64,000 nt of DNA from Hominimerdicola alba (GCF_900109655.1 NZ_FOAT01000001.1:248001-312000); one strand, 5' to 3'. Positions 17,037 to 26,146 are shown, counted from the stretch's first letter. Notes: generated from the sequence alone by a model not told the origin. A program made the numbers and translations.

Positions 17037-18218
17037 ATGAATACTATAGAACAGTTCAACGAACACGTTATGCCGACCTACGGACGGTATGACCTGGTTT
17101 TAGACAAGGGTGCTGAACAGACAGCTGTCAGCGAGGATGGCAAACAGTATATCGACTTCGGCTCCGGAATAGGTACAAACAGCCTTGGCTACTGCAACGA
17201 GGAATGGGTAGATGCGGTATGTGCACAGGTGAAGAAGATACAGCACACATCAAACTACTACTACACAAAGGTTCAGGCAGATTTTGCCCAGAAGCTTTGC
17301 GGCATCACAGGTTACAGCAAGATGTTCTTCGGAAACTCGGGTGCTGAAGCTAACGAGTGCGCTATCAAGGTTGCAAGGAAGTACAGCTTTGACAAGTACG
17401 GAAAGGAAGCCGAGAGGAATGTCATCATCACTCTGGTGAACAGCTTCCACGGCAGGACAATGGGTACACTTTCCGCTACTGGACAGGACGTTTTCCATAA
17501 CTACTTCTTCCCTTTCCTTCCGGGATTCGTAAACGTTAAGGCTAACGATATCGATGACCTGAACAAGGTACTTGCCGAGAACGATGGCAAGGTATGCGCT
17601 ATAATGTTTGAGTGTATCCAGGGCGAGGGCGGCGTTGTCGGCCTGGACGAAGCTTTTGTAAAGGCTATATTCGATGTTGCCGAGAAAAACGATATCCTGA
17701 CTATCTGCGACGAAGTTCAGACAGGTGTTGGCAGGTCGGGTAAGTTCCTTGCCTGCATGAACTACGGCGTAAAGCCCAATATCGTGACAATGGCAAAGGG
17801 TCTGGCAGGCGGACTGCCTATCGGTGTTTGTCTTGCTGACGAAAAGTGCTGTGATGTTCTGACAAAGGGCACACACGGTTCTACTTTCGGCGGAAACCCT
17901 GTTGTATGCGCAGGCGGTCTGGCTGTGCTGAACAACGTTACAAAAGATGGCTTCCTTGATGAAGTTATCAAAAAGGGCGACTATATCCGCGAGAAGCTGA
18001 AAGATGTTCCCGAGGTAACAGGCATCAGCGGCATGGGTCTTATGCTGGGTGTCAGCCTGAAGACCAAGACCGCAGGCGATGTATGCAAGGCTTGTCTTGA
18101 TAATGGTCTGCTGATACTCACCGCTAAGGAAAAGCTGCGTTTCCTGCCCCCGCTGAACATCAGCTACGAGGAGATAGACAACGGTCTGGCTATACTCAAG
18201 GATATCCTTGAAAAATAA
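17037..18218 (+). CDS. argD: acetylornithine aminotransferase
   Basis: PLP-dependent class III aminotransferase that converts N-acetylglutamate semialdehyde and glutamate to N-acetylornithine. It has 393 residues. The motifs are FFGNSGAEANECAIK (about 98-112), MFECIQGEGGV (about 190-200), CDEVQTGVGRSG (about 224-235) and the PLP lysine in TMAKGLAGGLP (about 250-260). Members may also act as succinyldiaminopimelate aminotransferase. AAAGGATAATG leads the start. It is part of the arg operon. Confidence 0.95.
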   Translation: MNTIEQFNEHVMPTYGRYDLVLDKGAEQTAVSEDGKQYIDFGSGIGTNSLGYCNEEWVDAVCAQVKKIQHTSNYYYTKVQADFAQKLCGITGYSKMFFGNSGAEANECAIKVARKYSFDKYGKEAERNVIITLVNSFHGRTMGTLSATGQDVFHNYFFPFLPGFVNVKANDIDDLNKVLAENDGKVCAIMFECIQGEGGVVGLDEAFVKAIFDVAEKNDILTICDEVQTGVGRSGKFLACMNYGVKPNIVTMAKGLAGGLPIGVCLADEKCCDVLTKGTHGSTFGGNPVVCAGGLAVLNNVTKDGFLDEVIKKGDYIREKLKDVPEVTGISGMGLMLGVSLKTKTAGDVCKACLDNGLLILTAKEKLRFLPPLNISYEEIDNGLAILKDILEK

Positions 18219-18235
18219 AAGTTCGGAGGTATGCC

Positions 18236-18676
18236 ATGACGATAAGGAAAATGGTTATTTCGGACTATGATAAAGTTTACAGCCTGTGGCTTTCATGTAA
18301 AGGCATGGGACTGAATGACCTTGATGATTCGAGAGAGGGCATAGCAAGATATCTGGAAAGAAATCCCGAAACGTGCTTTGTGGCTGAGGACGGTGAGGAT
18401 ATCATCGGTGTGATAATCGCAGGCCATGACGGCAGGCGCGGGTACATTTACCACACTGCCGTTTCACCCGAACACAGAGGACAGGACATCGGTACAAAGC
18501 TTGTGGATACGGCAATGAATGCCCTCAAAGAACAGGGCATAAACAAAGTAGCGCTGGTGTGCTTCTCGAAAAATGACGGCGGCAACACTTTCTGGGAGAA
18601 GACGGGATTCACGCAGAGGACTGATCTGTGCTACAGGAACAAAGCGCTCTCGGACATGAAAAGGATAGATACGTAA
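18236..18676 (+). CDS. GNAT-family N-acetyltransferase
   Basis: A 146-residue acetyltransferase. The acetyl-CoA pyrophosphate loop is VSPEHRGQDIGTKL (about 79-92), preceded by beta-4 YIYHTAV, and ends with FWEKTGFTQRTDLCYRNK, typical of RimI/YpeA-like members. It lies between argD and argF, 18 bases after argD. A link to arginine synthesis (for example an extra N-acetylglutamate synthase) is possible but not shown; the sequence resembles general small-molecule acetyltransferases such as YpeA more than ArgA. Confidence 0.85.
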   Translation: MTIRKMVISDYDKVYSLWLSCKGMGLNDLDDSREGIARYLERNPETCFVAEDGEDIIGVIIAGHDGRRGYIYHTAVSPEHRGQDIGTKLVDTAMNALKEQGINKVALVCFSKNDGGNTFWEKTGFTQRTDLCYRNKALSDMKRIDT

Positions 18677-18709
18677 ATAAATAATCTCAAACGATGGAGG
18701 TATTACAAT

Positions 18710-19624
18710 ATGAACCACTTACTCAAAATGCTTGATCTTTCAAAAGAGGAGATAATCGACATACTCAATCTGGCAGATCAGCTGAAATACGAAAACAAGA
18801 ACGGTATCGAGCACAAGGTGCTGAAAGGCAAGACCCTTGGCATGATATTCCAGAAGTCTTCCACACGTACACGTGTTTCTTTTGAGACAGGTATGTATCA
18901 GCTGGGCGGACAGGCGCTATTCCTCTCCAATCGCGATCTTCAGATAGGCCGCGGCGAGCCTGTTCAGGATACAGCAAGGGTACTCTCCCGCTATCTGGAC
19001 GGCATCATGATCCGTACCTTTGAGCAGAAGGAAGTTGAAGACCTGGCTCAGTACGGTTCTATCCCGATAATCAACGGTCTGACAGACTTCTGCCACCCTT
19101 GTCAGGTGCTTGCTGACCTCATGACTATCCGTGAGTTCAAGGGTCAGTTCGAGGGTCTGAAGATGTGCTACATCGGCGACGGCAACAACATGGCTAACTC
19201 ACTGATCGTAGGCGGTCTGAAAGTCGGCATGAGCGTATCCATCGCTTGCCCCGAGGGCTATCGTCCCGATCCCGAAGTACTGGAATTCACCAAGCAGTAC
19301 GGCGACAAGTTCTTCATGACCGACAAGCCTATCGAGGCTGCTAAGGATTCTGACGTTCTGTTCACAGACGTTTGGACTTCCATGGGCGAGGAAGCTGAGA
19401 CAGAGAAGCGTATGGTCGCATTTGCAGGCTATCAGATAAATGATGAGATCATGGCAGCTGCAAAGCCTGATGCAATGGTACAGCACTGCCTGCCTGCACA
19501 CCGCGAGGAAGAGATCACCGAAAAGGTATTCGAGGCTCATGCTAATGAAATCTTTGAGGAGGCTGAGAACAGACTCCACGCACAGAAGGCTGTAATGGTC
19601 AAGGTAATGGGTGAGAAGAAATAA
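18710..19624 (+). CDS. argF: ornithine carbamoyltransferase
   Basis: Makes citrulline from ornithine and carbamoyl phosphate. It has 304 residues. Carbamoyl-phosphate site STRTRVSFE is at about 49-57, DGIMIRTFEQ at about 100-109, HPCQVLADL at about 127-135, DVWTSMGEE (SMG loop) at about 221-229, and HCLPAHREEE with the catalytic Cys at about 261-270. It is the last gene of the arg cluster, followed 28 bases later by a strong terminator. Carbamoyl-phosphate synthase genes are not in the window. Confidence 0.97.
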   Translation: MNHLLKMLDLSKEEIIDILNLADQLKYENKNGIEHKVLKGKTLGMIFQKSSTRTRVSFETGMYQLGGQALFLSNRDLQIGRGEPVQDTARVLSRYLDGIMIRTFEQKEVEDLAQYGSIPIINGLTDFCHPCQVLADLMTIREFKGQFEGLKMCYIGDGNNMANSLIVGGLKVGMSVSIACPEGYRPDPEVLEFTKQYGDKFFMTDKPIEAAKDSDVLFTDVWTSMGEEAETEKRMVAFAGYQINDEIMAAAKPDAMVQHCLPAHREEEITEKVFEAHANEIFEEAENRLHAQKAVMVKVMGEKK

Positions 19625-19652
19625 TCTTCTTAGTAAATACATATATAAATTT

Positions 19653-19690
19653 TGCCCCAAAGCATTTTAGTGCTTTGGGGCATTTTTTAT
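19653..19690 (+). terminator. rho-independent terminator of the arginine cluster
   Basis: Twelve-bp stem TGCCCCAAAGCA (19653-19664) with its complement (19671-19682), six-base loop, then TTTTTT. Confidence 0.95.
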
Positions 19691-19711
19691 TATCAAACTA
19701 GAAATGCATAA

Positions 19712-19762
19712 ATAAAAAAGCCATAGTACTCTTGACAGAATGTCAGAAAATACTATGGCTTA
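19712..19762 (-). terminator. terminator of the thyX-to-U32 operon
   Basis: Minus-strand stem AAGCCATAGTA (complement at 19751-19762) with a smaller TTGACA/TGTCAG hairpin in the loop, followed by a U run (AAAAAA at 19714-19719 on the plus strand). It faces the arg terminator 30 bases away, separating convergent operons. Confidence 0.85.
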
Positions 19763-19773
19763 AAATTTCTATG

Positions 19774-20991
19774 TTATTTTTTGATTCGTATGATCGAGTT
19801 CTTCGGGAATACTCGCTCACAAGTCATTGAGAACTTCATAGCCGCATGGTTTGCAGTCTCGATGGGCTCGCCTCTTTCATCAAAGAGCTCGCTGGCTGTG
19901 AGTATCACAGGTTCGCCATAGGGTGAAAGTACTTCAACTTCGTCGCCCTTATTGAACTTATTGCGCTGCTCGGCAAATATCCTGCCGTCTCTGCAATCCT
20001 CGATAACTGCAACAACGTCATACTCGCGGACATATCCGCTGTTTTCGTAATACTGGCTCTCTCTGGGGTTGCCAAATAGGAATCCCGGACAGTAAGCGCG
20101 GTGGCTAACCTTATAGACCTCGTCTTTAAGCCACTGTGGAAGTTGATAATTTTCGGGGTCAGACTTATAGATATCCATAGCCTTGCGGTAAGCATTAGTG
20201 ATGACAGATACGTAGTATGAAGACTTCGCGCGTCCCTCGATCTTGAAGCTGTTAACACCCGCCTTGGCAAGCTTATCGATATGCTCGATAAGGCACATAT
20301 CCTTTGCATTAAGTATAAATGTGCCGCGCTCATCCTCGAATATGGGATAAAACTCGTTGGTGCGCTTTTCTTCCATCAGGTGATATCCCCAGCGGCAGGG
20401 CTGGGCACATTCGCCGCGGTTGGCATCACGGGCGGTGAGGTACTGGGAAAGAAGACATCTGCCCGAGAAGCTTACGCACATAGCGCCGTGCACAAAGCAC
20501 TCGATATCCAGATCATCGGGTGTTTTAGCACGTATCTCAGCTATTTCTTCAAGAGTGAGTTCTCTTGCGAGGACTACCCTCTTTGCGCCCATATTATAAA
20601 ATTCATTGGCTGTTACATAATTCACGATACCCGCCTGAGTGGAGATATGTATCTCGGTGTCGGGGGCGAATTTTTTTGCAAGACTCAGCAGACCGAGGTC
20701 GGTAATTATCAGCGCATCAACGCCTGCATCTACTGCGTTTTTTACAAAACCCTCAAAGTAGGGTATCTCGTTATTATGCGGCAGAGTATTACAGGTCAGG
20801 AAGACCCTTTTACCCCGGGAGTGAGCAAGTTCACAAGCCTGTGAAAGAAGCTCCGGTGTAAATTTTGCAGAAGCAGCTCTCATTCCGAAAGCTGTTCCGC
20901 CAAGATAGACAGCGTCTGCGCCGAAATCCAGCGCAGCGTGCAGTCTTTCCATATCGCCAACAGGCGAAAGTATCTCAAGGAGATCGGACAT
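19774..20991 (-). CDS. peptidase U32 family protein
   Basis: A 405-residue member of the U32 'collagenase-like' family. Current evidence links related proteins (RlhA, UbiU/V, TrhP) to prephenate- or iron-sulfur-dependent hydroxylation of RNA or ubiquinone, rather than proteolysis. Signature: ECFVHGAMCVSFSGRCLLS (about 163-181) then NRGECAQPCRW (about 190-200), whose Cys cluster could hold a 4Fe-4S centre; an N-terminal TIM-barrel-like part covers 1-300. It is the last gene of the operon, 27 bases after mltG. The YrrN/YrrO-mltG neighbourhood is also known from other Firmicutes. I infer a tRNA/rRNA hydroxylation role. Confidence 0.85.
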   Translation of the reverse strand: MSDLLEILSPVGDMERLHAALDFGADAVYLGGTAFGMRAASAKFTPELLSQACELAHSRGKRVFLTCNTLPHNNEIPYFEGFVKNAVDAGVDALIITDLGLLSLAKKFAPDTEIHISTQAGIVNYVTANEFYNMGAKRVVLARELTLEEIAEIRAKTPDDLDIECFVHGAMCVSFSGRCLLSQYLTARDANRGECAQPCRWGYHLMEEKRTNEFYPIFEDERGTFILNAKDMCLIEHIDKLAKAGVNSFKIEGRAKSSYYVSVITNAYRKAMDIYKSDPENYQLPQWLKDEVYKVSHRAYCPGFLFGNPRESQYYENSGYVREYDVVAVIEDCRDGRIFAEQRNKFNKGDEVEVLSPYGEPVILTASELFDERGEPIETANHAAMKFSMTCERVFPKNSIIRIKK

Positions 20992-21018
20992 CAGTTATCC
21001 CTACCAATTCTCGTTGTA

Positions 21019-22653
21019 TTATTCGTTGTAATTCTCATCGTCGTTTTCTTCATTATTTCCATTGCCGTTATCGGCGGTATCTTCAACAACCTGATCGCTT
21101 CTGCCTGCCTTTACAAGGTTCTTCTCGTGCTCGTCAAGAGTTTCGGCGTAGAAGGTCTCACCTGTTTCGATATCATTACAGAAATAATAGTAATCTGTCT
21201 TTTCAGGATTCAGCACAGCATTTATAGCTTCAATGCCCGGGTTGCAGATAGGTCCTGCCGGCAGACCGTCCATAGCGTAGGTATCATAATACTCAGTATA
21301 ATGGGTCACTCTCTCTTCACTGCCAGCCTTAATCTTGATAACATTGTTGATGTAGTTATATGTCGTATCAGACTGGAGCATAGGGAATGTATCAGAATCT
21401 TTCAGACGGTTGAGGAAAACCGATGCTACTCTGGGCATCTCTTCAACGTTTGCAGCTTCGAGCTGAACAATTGAAGCGAGTGTGATAGTCTGGTTAAGGC
21501 TTAGACCCTGATCGTTCATCTTCTTGTACATCGCATCGTTGATCTTGGAATCATAGTGATCCCTGAGCACCTTTGCGATATTATACGCTGTGTCGTTTAC
21601 ATAGAAATCATAGGTATCCGGGAACAGATAACCCTCTCTCGCATAGAAAGCGTTCTTGTTATCCGTCAGATAACTCTCAAAATTATACCCCATATCTCTG
21701 TTGAATTCAAAAAGGAAGTCGTCAGCAGCACAGACATTGTTATCTTCCAGCTTCTTTGCAATATCTATAAGGTACTCACCTTCAGTGAAGGTTACTGTCA
21801 CTGTCTGGTAACTCTCTCTCTGCTTCTCAAGTTCTTCAACGATATCAGAGTAGGGCTTGGAAGGCTGAAGTGTGATATCACCGGGGTATATCATCTTTGG
21901 CTTCATGAACTTTATGGTATAGAGGAACAGTTTCTTGTTCTTTATGATACCGTTCTCCACCAGAAGATCGGCTATATCCTCATTAGATGATCCTTCAGGT
22001 ATATTGAATGAGATATCCTTTTCATCCTTGCCTATACCATAGAATTCCATACCGATAGTAAGTCCGCCCACTGCCAAAAGCAGTGAAACAGTAAGTATTA
22101 TGGTAACAAGGATTATGCCGCCGAAGATCGAGCCATTGAAGCCTATGCCTTTCTTCTTTTTTCTGCCCGAAGACTTGCCGCTTCTCTTTTTGCCGGAGCC
22201 TCGGTCTTCATCGGAGCGAGATTTAGACTTTGAAGCCTTTCTGACGGGTATATCTTCTTCATCCTCGTCGTCTTCATCCTCATCTTCGTCGAACTCGTCT
22301 TCGACATCGGCATCTTTTCCGAAATGCTTTTTGATATCGTCGCTGTCATTTCCAATTATAGCAGCTTCCTTTTTCTCTTTGGACTCTTCAGGAGCTTCTG
22401 CTTCATCTGCAATTACAGTTTCCGGTTCTTTTTCTTCTGGTATTGGAGTAGTAACGCTCACAGCCTCTCTGCCGTTTTTGAGCTCATCTTCTGATGGTCT
22501 TCTCCTTCTGGGTCTGTTTTTTAGTGAAGCAAGGAGTTCATCTATCTCGTCAACTTCGGCTTTCTTCGGCTTTTCAGCGTTTAACGAAGCATCACCGGCG
22601 TTCTCTTTGCTTCCGCCGAGAATATCGTCGATATCGAAATTTTTGTCACTCAT
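21019..22653 (-). CDS. mltG: endolytic murein transglycosylase MltG
   Basis: Membrane enzyme that cuts nascent peptidoglycan strands and is thought to end glycan elongation. It has 544 residues: a charged disordered cytoplasmic part (1-172) with an unbroken acidic run at about 115-137 and a Lys/Ser/Arg-rich stretch, a single membrane helix (about 178-200), a LysM-like region, then the YceG domain. The catalytic stretch LASIVQLEAAN places the conserved Glu at residue 399; the usual IVEKE motif has Gln-Leu here in place of Glu-Lys. It starts directly after the 5-FCL stop codon. The N-terminal extension is longer than in E. coli. Confidence 0.92.
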   Translation of the reverse strand: MSDKNFDIDDILGGSKENAGDASLNAEKPKKAEVDEIDELLASLKNRPRRRRPSEDELKNGREAVSVTTPIPEEKEPETVIADEAEAPEESKEKKEAAIIGNDSDDIKKHFGKDADVEDEFDEDEDEDDEDEEDIPVRKASKSKSRSDEDRGSGKKRSGKSSGRKKKKGIGFNGSIFGGIILVTIILTVSLLLAVGGLTIGMEFYGIGKDEKDISFNIPEGSSNEDIADLLVENGIIKNKKLFLYTIKFMKPKMIYPGDITLQPSKPYSDIVEELEKQRESYQTVTVTFTEGEYLIDIAKKLEDNNVCAADDFLFEFNRDMGYNFESYLTDNKNAFYAREGYLFPDTYDFYVNDTAYNIAKVLRDHYDSKINDAMYKKMNDQGLSLNQTITLASIVQLEAANVEEMPRVASVFLNRLKDSDTFPMLQSDTTYNYINNVIKIKAGSEERVTHYTEYYDTYAMDGLPAGPICNPGIEAINAVLNPEKTDYYYFCNDIETGETFYAETLDEHEKNLVKAGRSDQVVEDTADNGNGNNEENDDENYNE

Positions 22654-23271
22654 TCATTTTGACTTCCTTTCCTTTATATTATCCGCAGGAATTTTTATCC
22701 AGCCTTTCTCGGTAATTATCCAATCAACAGAAACATCATGCTCATCTCTGGGCAGTTCACCATCTGTCAGACAGCTTTCGCAGCACAGACCAACGGCAAC
22801 ACCTTTAAAATCGGTGAGGAATCTATCGTAGAAACCCTTGCCGAATCCCAACCGATAGCCTTTGGTATCGAAACTAAGGGCAGGCACAAGACACAATGCA
22901 TCTGAATAGTCATCTATGCGCTGGCATTGATTGGCAGGTTCAAGTATGCCGAAATGACCCGTTTCAAGGTCATCAAGGCTGTTTATGCGGTAAAAATGCA
23001 TTTCATTTGTCCCGCTGACACATCGCGGGCAAAGCAGGCGCTTATCAGCACCGATGTTTATATCACTGAGGATCTTATCGATTATACCGATAGTGCCTAT
23101 CTCGATGTCACCCGAAACATATATGAGGATATCGCGGGAGTTTTTGTATACATAGCTTTCGATGAAAGCAGAACAGACTGCACGATCAGCAGAGCTTTTT
23201 TCCTCAGGGTCTCTTGCAATCCTGAGGGCTTTGAAGCGTTTTCTCAGCTCCTGCTTGGTCAGTCCCTGCAT
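22654..23271 (-). CDS. 5-formyltetrahydrofolate cyclo-ligase
   Basis: Converts 5-formyl-THF with ATP to 5,10-methenyl-THF, feeding the folate pool that ThyX uses in the same operon. It has 205 residues. The N-terminal KQELRKRFKALR (about 6-17) and the C-terminal loop GYRLGFGKGFYDRFL (about 136-150), which binds ATP phosphates, identify the family. Its start overlaps the DJ-1 gene end by 13 bases and its stop abuts the mltG start. Confidence 0.93.
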   Translation of the reverse strand: MQGLTKQELRKRFKALRIARDPEEKSSADRAVCSAFIESYVYKNSRDILIYVSGDIEIGTIGIIDKILSDINIGADKRLLCPRCVSGTNEMHFYRINSLDDLETGHFGILEPANQCQRIDDYSDALCLVPALSFDTKGYRLGFGKGFYDRFLTDFKGVAVGLCCESCLTDGELPRDEHDVSVDWIITEKGWIKIPADNIKERKSK

Positions 23272-23804
23272 TGTATGCCCTTTCTTATCTCCTCAGCTTT
23301 AGCTTCGGAAACGAGCTTTGCAGTAAGGGTCAGGGCAAAATCAACAGCTACGCCTGCGCCCTTTGCAGTGATGAACTTTCCGTCAGCTGCAACAGGATCA
23401 TCGGAGATAACTGCACCCTCAAGGTCTTTTTCAAAACCTGGGAAGCAGATAGCCTGCATGCCTTTCAGCAGACCCTTATGACCCAGTATGCTGGGTGCAG
23501 CGCAGATAGCTGCTATATACTTATCGTTCTTAGCGCAGAAATCTATAGCTGCCTGAACGTAGTCATCATTTTCAAGATTTATAGTGCCGGGCATGCCGCC
23601 GGGGAGAACGATCATATCGACTTTATCGTCAAGAATGACCTTATCTACGGTAATATCGGGGGTAAACATTACCTTGTGTGCACCGACAACAGTTTCACCG
23701 CTGACGCCTACTGTTACCAGTTCAACGCCTGCGCGTCTTAAAATATCGATGGGTGCCAGGGCTTCAAGCTCTTCAAAACCATCTGCCAGAAATACGTATA
23801 CCAT
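23259..23804 (-). CDS. DJ-1/PfpI family protein
   Basis: A 181-residue single-domain protein of the DJ-1/YajL type. The nucleophile elbow AAICAAPSILG places the conserved Cys near residue 100; Glu in the N-terminal GFEELEALAP (about 9-18) and the LPGGMPG loop (about 71-77) complete the typical site. Family members are assigned chaperone, glyoxalase or deglycase activities, and the real role is debated. It is cotranscribed between the DUF2156 gene and the 5-FCL gene. Confidence 0.9.
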   Translation of the reverse strand: MVYVFLADGFEELEALAPIDILRRAGVELVTVGVSGETVVGAHKVMFTPDITVDKVILDDKVDMIVLPGGMPGTINLENDDYVQAAIDFCAKNDKYIAAICAAPSILGHKGLLKGMQAICFPGFEKDLEGAVISDDPVAADGKFITAKGAGVAVDFALTLTAKLVSEAKAEEIRKGIQCRD

Positions 23805-23819
23805 AGCATTATCCTCCGT

Positions 23820-24722
23820 TCATTCAAAACTAACTGTATACTTATGCAAAAGAAATTCGGGGTGATACGATAGCTTTGAGCGCCTGAGACCCTCGATGCC
23901 CATATCCTCTTCCCTGTTTATATATTTTAGCTGAGAGGCGTATTTTTTCGCGAACTGATTGCAGAGCATTGGGTACGCGCCGTTTATATCGCCTCTCGCC
24001 TTTTCGATATGCACAACAAATGTATTGCTGTTGAGCTGTTCACCGATGGTAAATCCCACCATCTCACCGTTTGCGCGGAGTATCCCGCCTTTAAGACCGA
24101 GATAATCCATGTTCATCAGAAAGCGGTGAATGGCGTACTGCTCTATAGCCGCCGAGCCGTCATTATCACCTACAGAATTATAGATATCTGCGGCAAATCG
24201 GAAACAATCCTCGATATCACAGGGTCTTATCTCATCGAAAGACCAGTCATTCTCCATGAACCTGTTGATGTGGTTCCTCTTTCCATGATATTTCTTGCCT
24301 TCAAGGGTTATGAGTTTTTCGGAAAGGTAAATATAATCGGAGCTTCCGCGATCAGTGGAAAAGCTTATCCTGTCGCCGCAGACTTCTTTGAGCCATTCAA
24401 GATCATTTTCGGTGACGGAGCAGACTCTGAACACATCGCCATTATCCGTTATATATTTTTCCAACTCTTTAAGGAGAGACAAGGTCCTTTCCCTGCCTTG
24501 ATCGCCATCCGCTGCACAGGCAGGTAATGACAAAACGGGCTCTCCGTCGCTGAAATTCATCAGTATATAAAAGTCACCGTGAAGACATATCAGCGAATCG
24601 CTCAGCCTGTGCCACGCGAAATTATTCGCGAAGCTGTACTCACAGCCCATGCGGTCAGATACTGCAAGCCTTGCATTTATCTCATCGCGATCGGTGAGTT
24701 CAATTTTTCTGAAATCAAACAT
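23820..24722 (-). CDS. DUF2156 (phosphatidylglycerol lysyltransferase C-terminal-like) protein
   Basis: A 300-residue soluble protein related to the catalytic domain of MprF/LysX, formed from two GNAT-like folds, but lacking any membrane flippase part. Motifs are MGCEYSFANNFAW (about 25-37), KYHGKRNHINRFM (about 141-153) and EDMGIEGLRRSKLSYHPEFLLHKY at the end (about 270-293, in the family pattern EDxGxxGLRxxKxxY). It could aminoacylate a lipid or other acceptor using aminoacyl-tRNA, but the substrate is unknown. It is the third gene of the thyX operon. Confidence 0.85.
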   Translation of the reverse strand: MFDFRKIELTDRDEINARLAVSDRMGCEYSFANNFAWHRLSDSLICLHGDFYILMNFSDGEPVLSLPACAADGDQGRERTLSLLKELEKYITDNGDVFRVCSVTENDLEWLKEVCGDRISFSTDRGSSDYIYLSEKLITLEGKKYHGKRNHINRFMENDWSFDEIRPCDIEDCFRFAADIYNSVGDNDGSAAIEQYAIHRFLMNMDYLGLKGGILRANGEMVGFTIGEQLNSNTFVVHIEKARGDINGAYPMLCNQFAKKYASQLKYINREEDMGIEGLRRSKLSYHPEFLLHKYTVSFE

Positions 24723-24725
24723 TTA

Positions 24726-25382
24726 TTATTCAATTATCCCCGTGAGCTTTTCAAATATCGTATCGATGCTCAGCGGTTCATCGCCGCAGCCGCATTCAAC
24801 GATATCCCAGCCCTGTTTTTCGGCGGTAAAGAGCGCTGCCTTGCGGCACATACGCAGAAAACCGATGTTCTTTTCGTGGATATCTTTTTTACTCTCATCT
24901 CCACCGTATCTTGCAGAAAGGAGTTTCTGGGAAATATCGATGGGCATATCGAGGAAAATTACCTTATCGGGCTTTGGCAGACCCAGTTTGCCGTACTCGT
25001 AATCCTCCAGCCACGCCAGATAGTTTTCCCATTCTTCCTCGGGAAGCTTGGTCATCTGGTAGATGCAGTTGGATGTCACGTACCTTGCCGCAAGGATAAG
25101 ACAGCCGTCATTATAATCGGCTTCCCAGTATTTTTTGTAGCTTACGTATCTGTCAGCCGCATAGAAGCTTGAAGCGGCGTAGGCGTTGACTGCCTCGGCA
25201 CTTCCCGCGATATCACCACGCAGATACATCTGCACAAGGGTCGATGACGGATCATCATAATCTGGGAAACTTATTGCTTTCAGCTTAACACCCTTGTCTT
25301 TAAGATACTCCGCAAGCTTTTCAAACTGTGTGGACTTTCCGCTGCCGTCAAGACCTTCGAGAACTATCAGTTTATATTTCAT
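24726..25382 (-). CDS. tmk: thymidylate kinase
   Basis: Phosphorylates dTMP to dTDP, following ThyX in the same operon. It has 218 residues from ATG 25382. The P-loop GLDGSGKSTQ is at about 9-18. The DRY-equivalent ADRYVSYKKYW (about 72-82) and the thymidine/lid segment LDMPIDISQKLLSARYGGDESKKDIHE are present. A TTG at 25388 overlapping the thyX stop is possible, but AGGTG is well placed for the ATG. Confidence 0.92.
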   Translation of the reverse strand: MKYKLIVLEGLDGSGKSTQFEKLAEYLKDKGVKLKAISFPDYDDPSSTLVQMYLRGDIAGSAEAVNAYAASSFYAADRYVSYKKYWEADYNDGCLILAARYVTSNCIYQMTKLPEEEWENYLAWLEDYEYGKLGLPKPDKVIFLDMPIDISQKLLSARYGGDESKKDIHEKNIGFLRMCRKAALFTAEKQGWDIVECGCGDEPLSIDTIFEKLTGIIE

Positions 25383-25384
25383 AA

Positions 25385-26146
25385 TCAAAGCACCTTATAT
25401 TTATCACGAACTTCTGCAAACTTTCCACAGGTCATCTTGCCCTCGGGACATTTGCCCTCTTTGACGCAGGAAGGTCCAGCATTTTTGAATACGTTGGGGG
25501 CTACCTCGCGGCAGAGCCTAAGCATTTCATCAGCAACAGCCTTAATCTCCCACTGTGCGCGATTACAGCAGCGGTGTTCAAAGAAATTGAACAGGCTTCT
25601 GACGTTCATGGTAACGACTATCTTGGTCTCGCAGGCATTGGGAAGAACGAATCTTGCGTCCTCGTTAGCCTTTTTGCGGGCGTTGCGAGCAGCGGTCTTT
25701 TCGTCCTGACCCTGAGCTATGAAATCCGCTGTATGTTTTTCGGTAAGCATTTCAGCTATCTTGTGATAGCTTTCAACCAGTACTTCCATAGTGCGGTCGA
25801 ATTCAGCCTTAGCTTCGGGTACAGCTTCTATCTCGGGAGGAGTTATAAAATCAAAACCGTCCTCGTTGACATAGCGCTGGCTTTTCTGGGAATAAGAAGC
25901 TATCCTGTGTCTCACCAGCTGATGGGAACAGGCACGGGAGATGCCTTCGATACCGAAAGTAAAACTTACGTGCTCCATAACGCTCTCATGACCGATGGAA
26001 GCCAGCATATTAACGAACTCAGCTGTTTTCTCCTCGGTAAGACCGTCTTTAAGAGAACCGATGTCGCTGCTCGAATAGCAGAGCTTTGCAGCTGTGGCGA
26101 TTATCTTTTCGGGTTCCGGTGTATGAGCGATAAGCATTACTTTCAT
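25385..26146 (-). CDS. thyX: flavin-dependent thymidylate synthase
   Basis: Makes dTMP from dUMP using methylene-THF, FAD and NADPH. The ThyX signature RHR-x7-S appears as RHRIASYSQKS at about residue 79-89. At 253 residues it is of usual length. ATG 26146 is preferred over 26164 because AGGAAG lies just before it. Cys-rich C-terminus (SCVKEGKCPEGKMTCGKF) is noteworthy. It is the first gene of a seven-gene operon that also holds tmk. No ThyA is seen in the window. Confidence 0.95.
   Translation of the reverse strand: MKVMLIAHTPEPEKIIATAAKLCYSSSDIGSLKDGLTEEKTAEFVNMLASIGHESVMEHVSFTFGIEGISRACSHQLVRHRIASYSQKSQRYVNEDGFDFITPPEIEAVPEAKAEFDRTMEVLVESYHKIAEMLTEKHTADFIAQGQDEKTAARNARKKANEDARFVLPNACETKIVVTMNVRSLFNFFEHRCCNRAQWEIKAVADEMLRLCREVAPNVFKNAGPSCVKEGKCPEGKMTCGKFAEVRDKYKVL

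Noticed and set aside
22100-22831. Ser-rich plus-strand frame opposite mltG
   Set aside because: Composition mirrors the acidic/Lys-rich coding of mltG on the other strand; no start signal or family.
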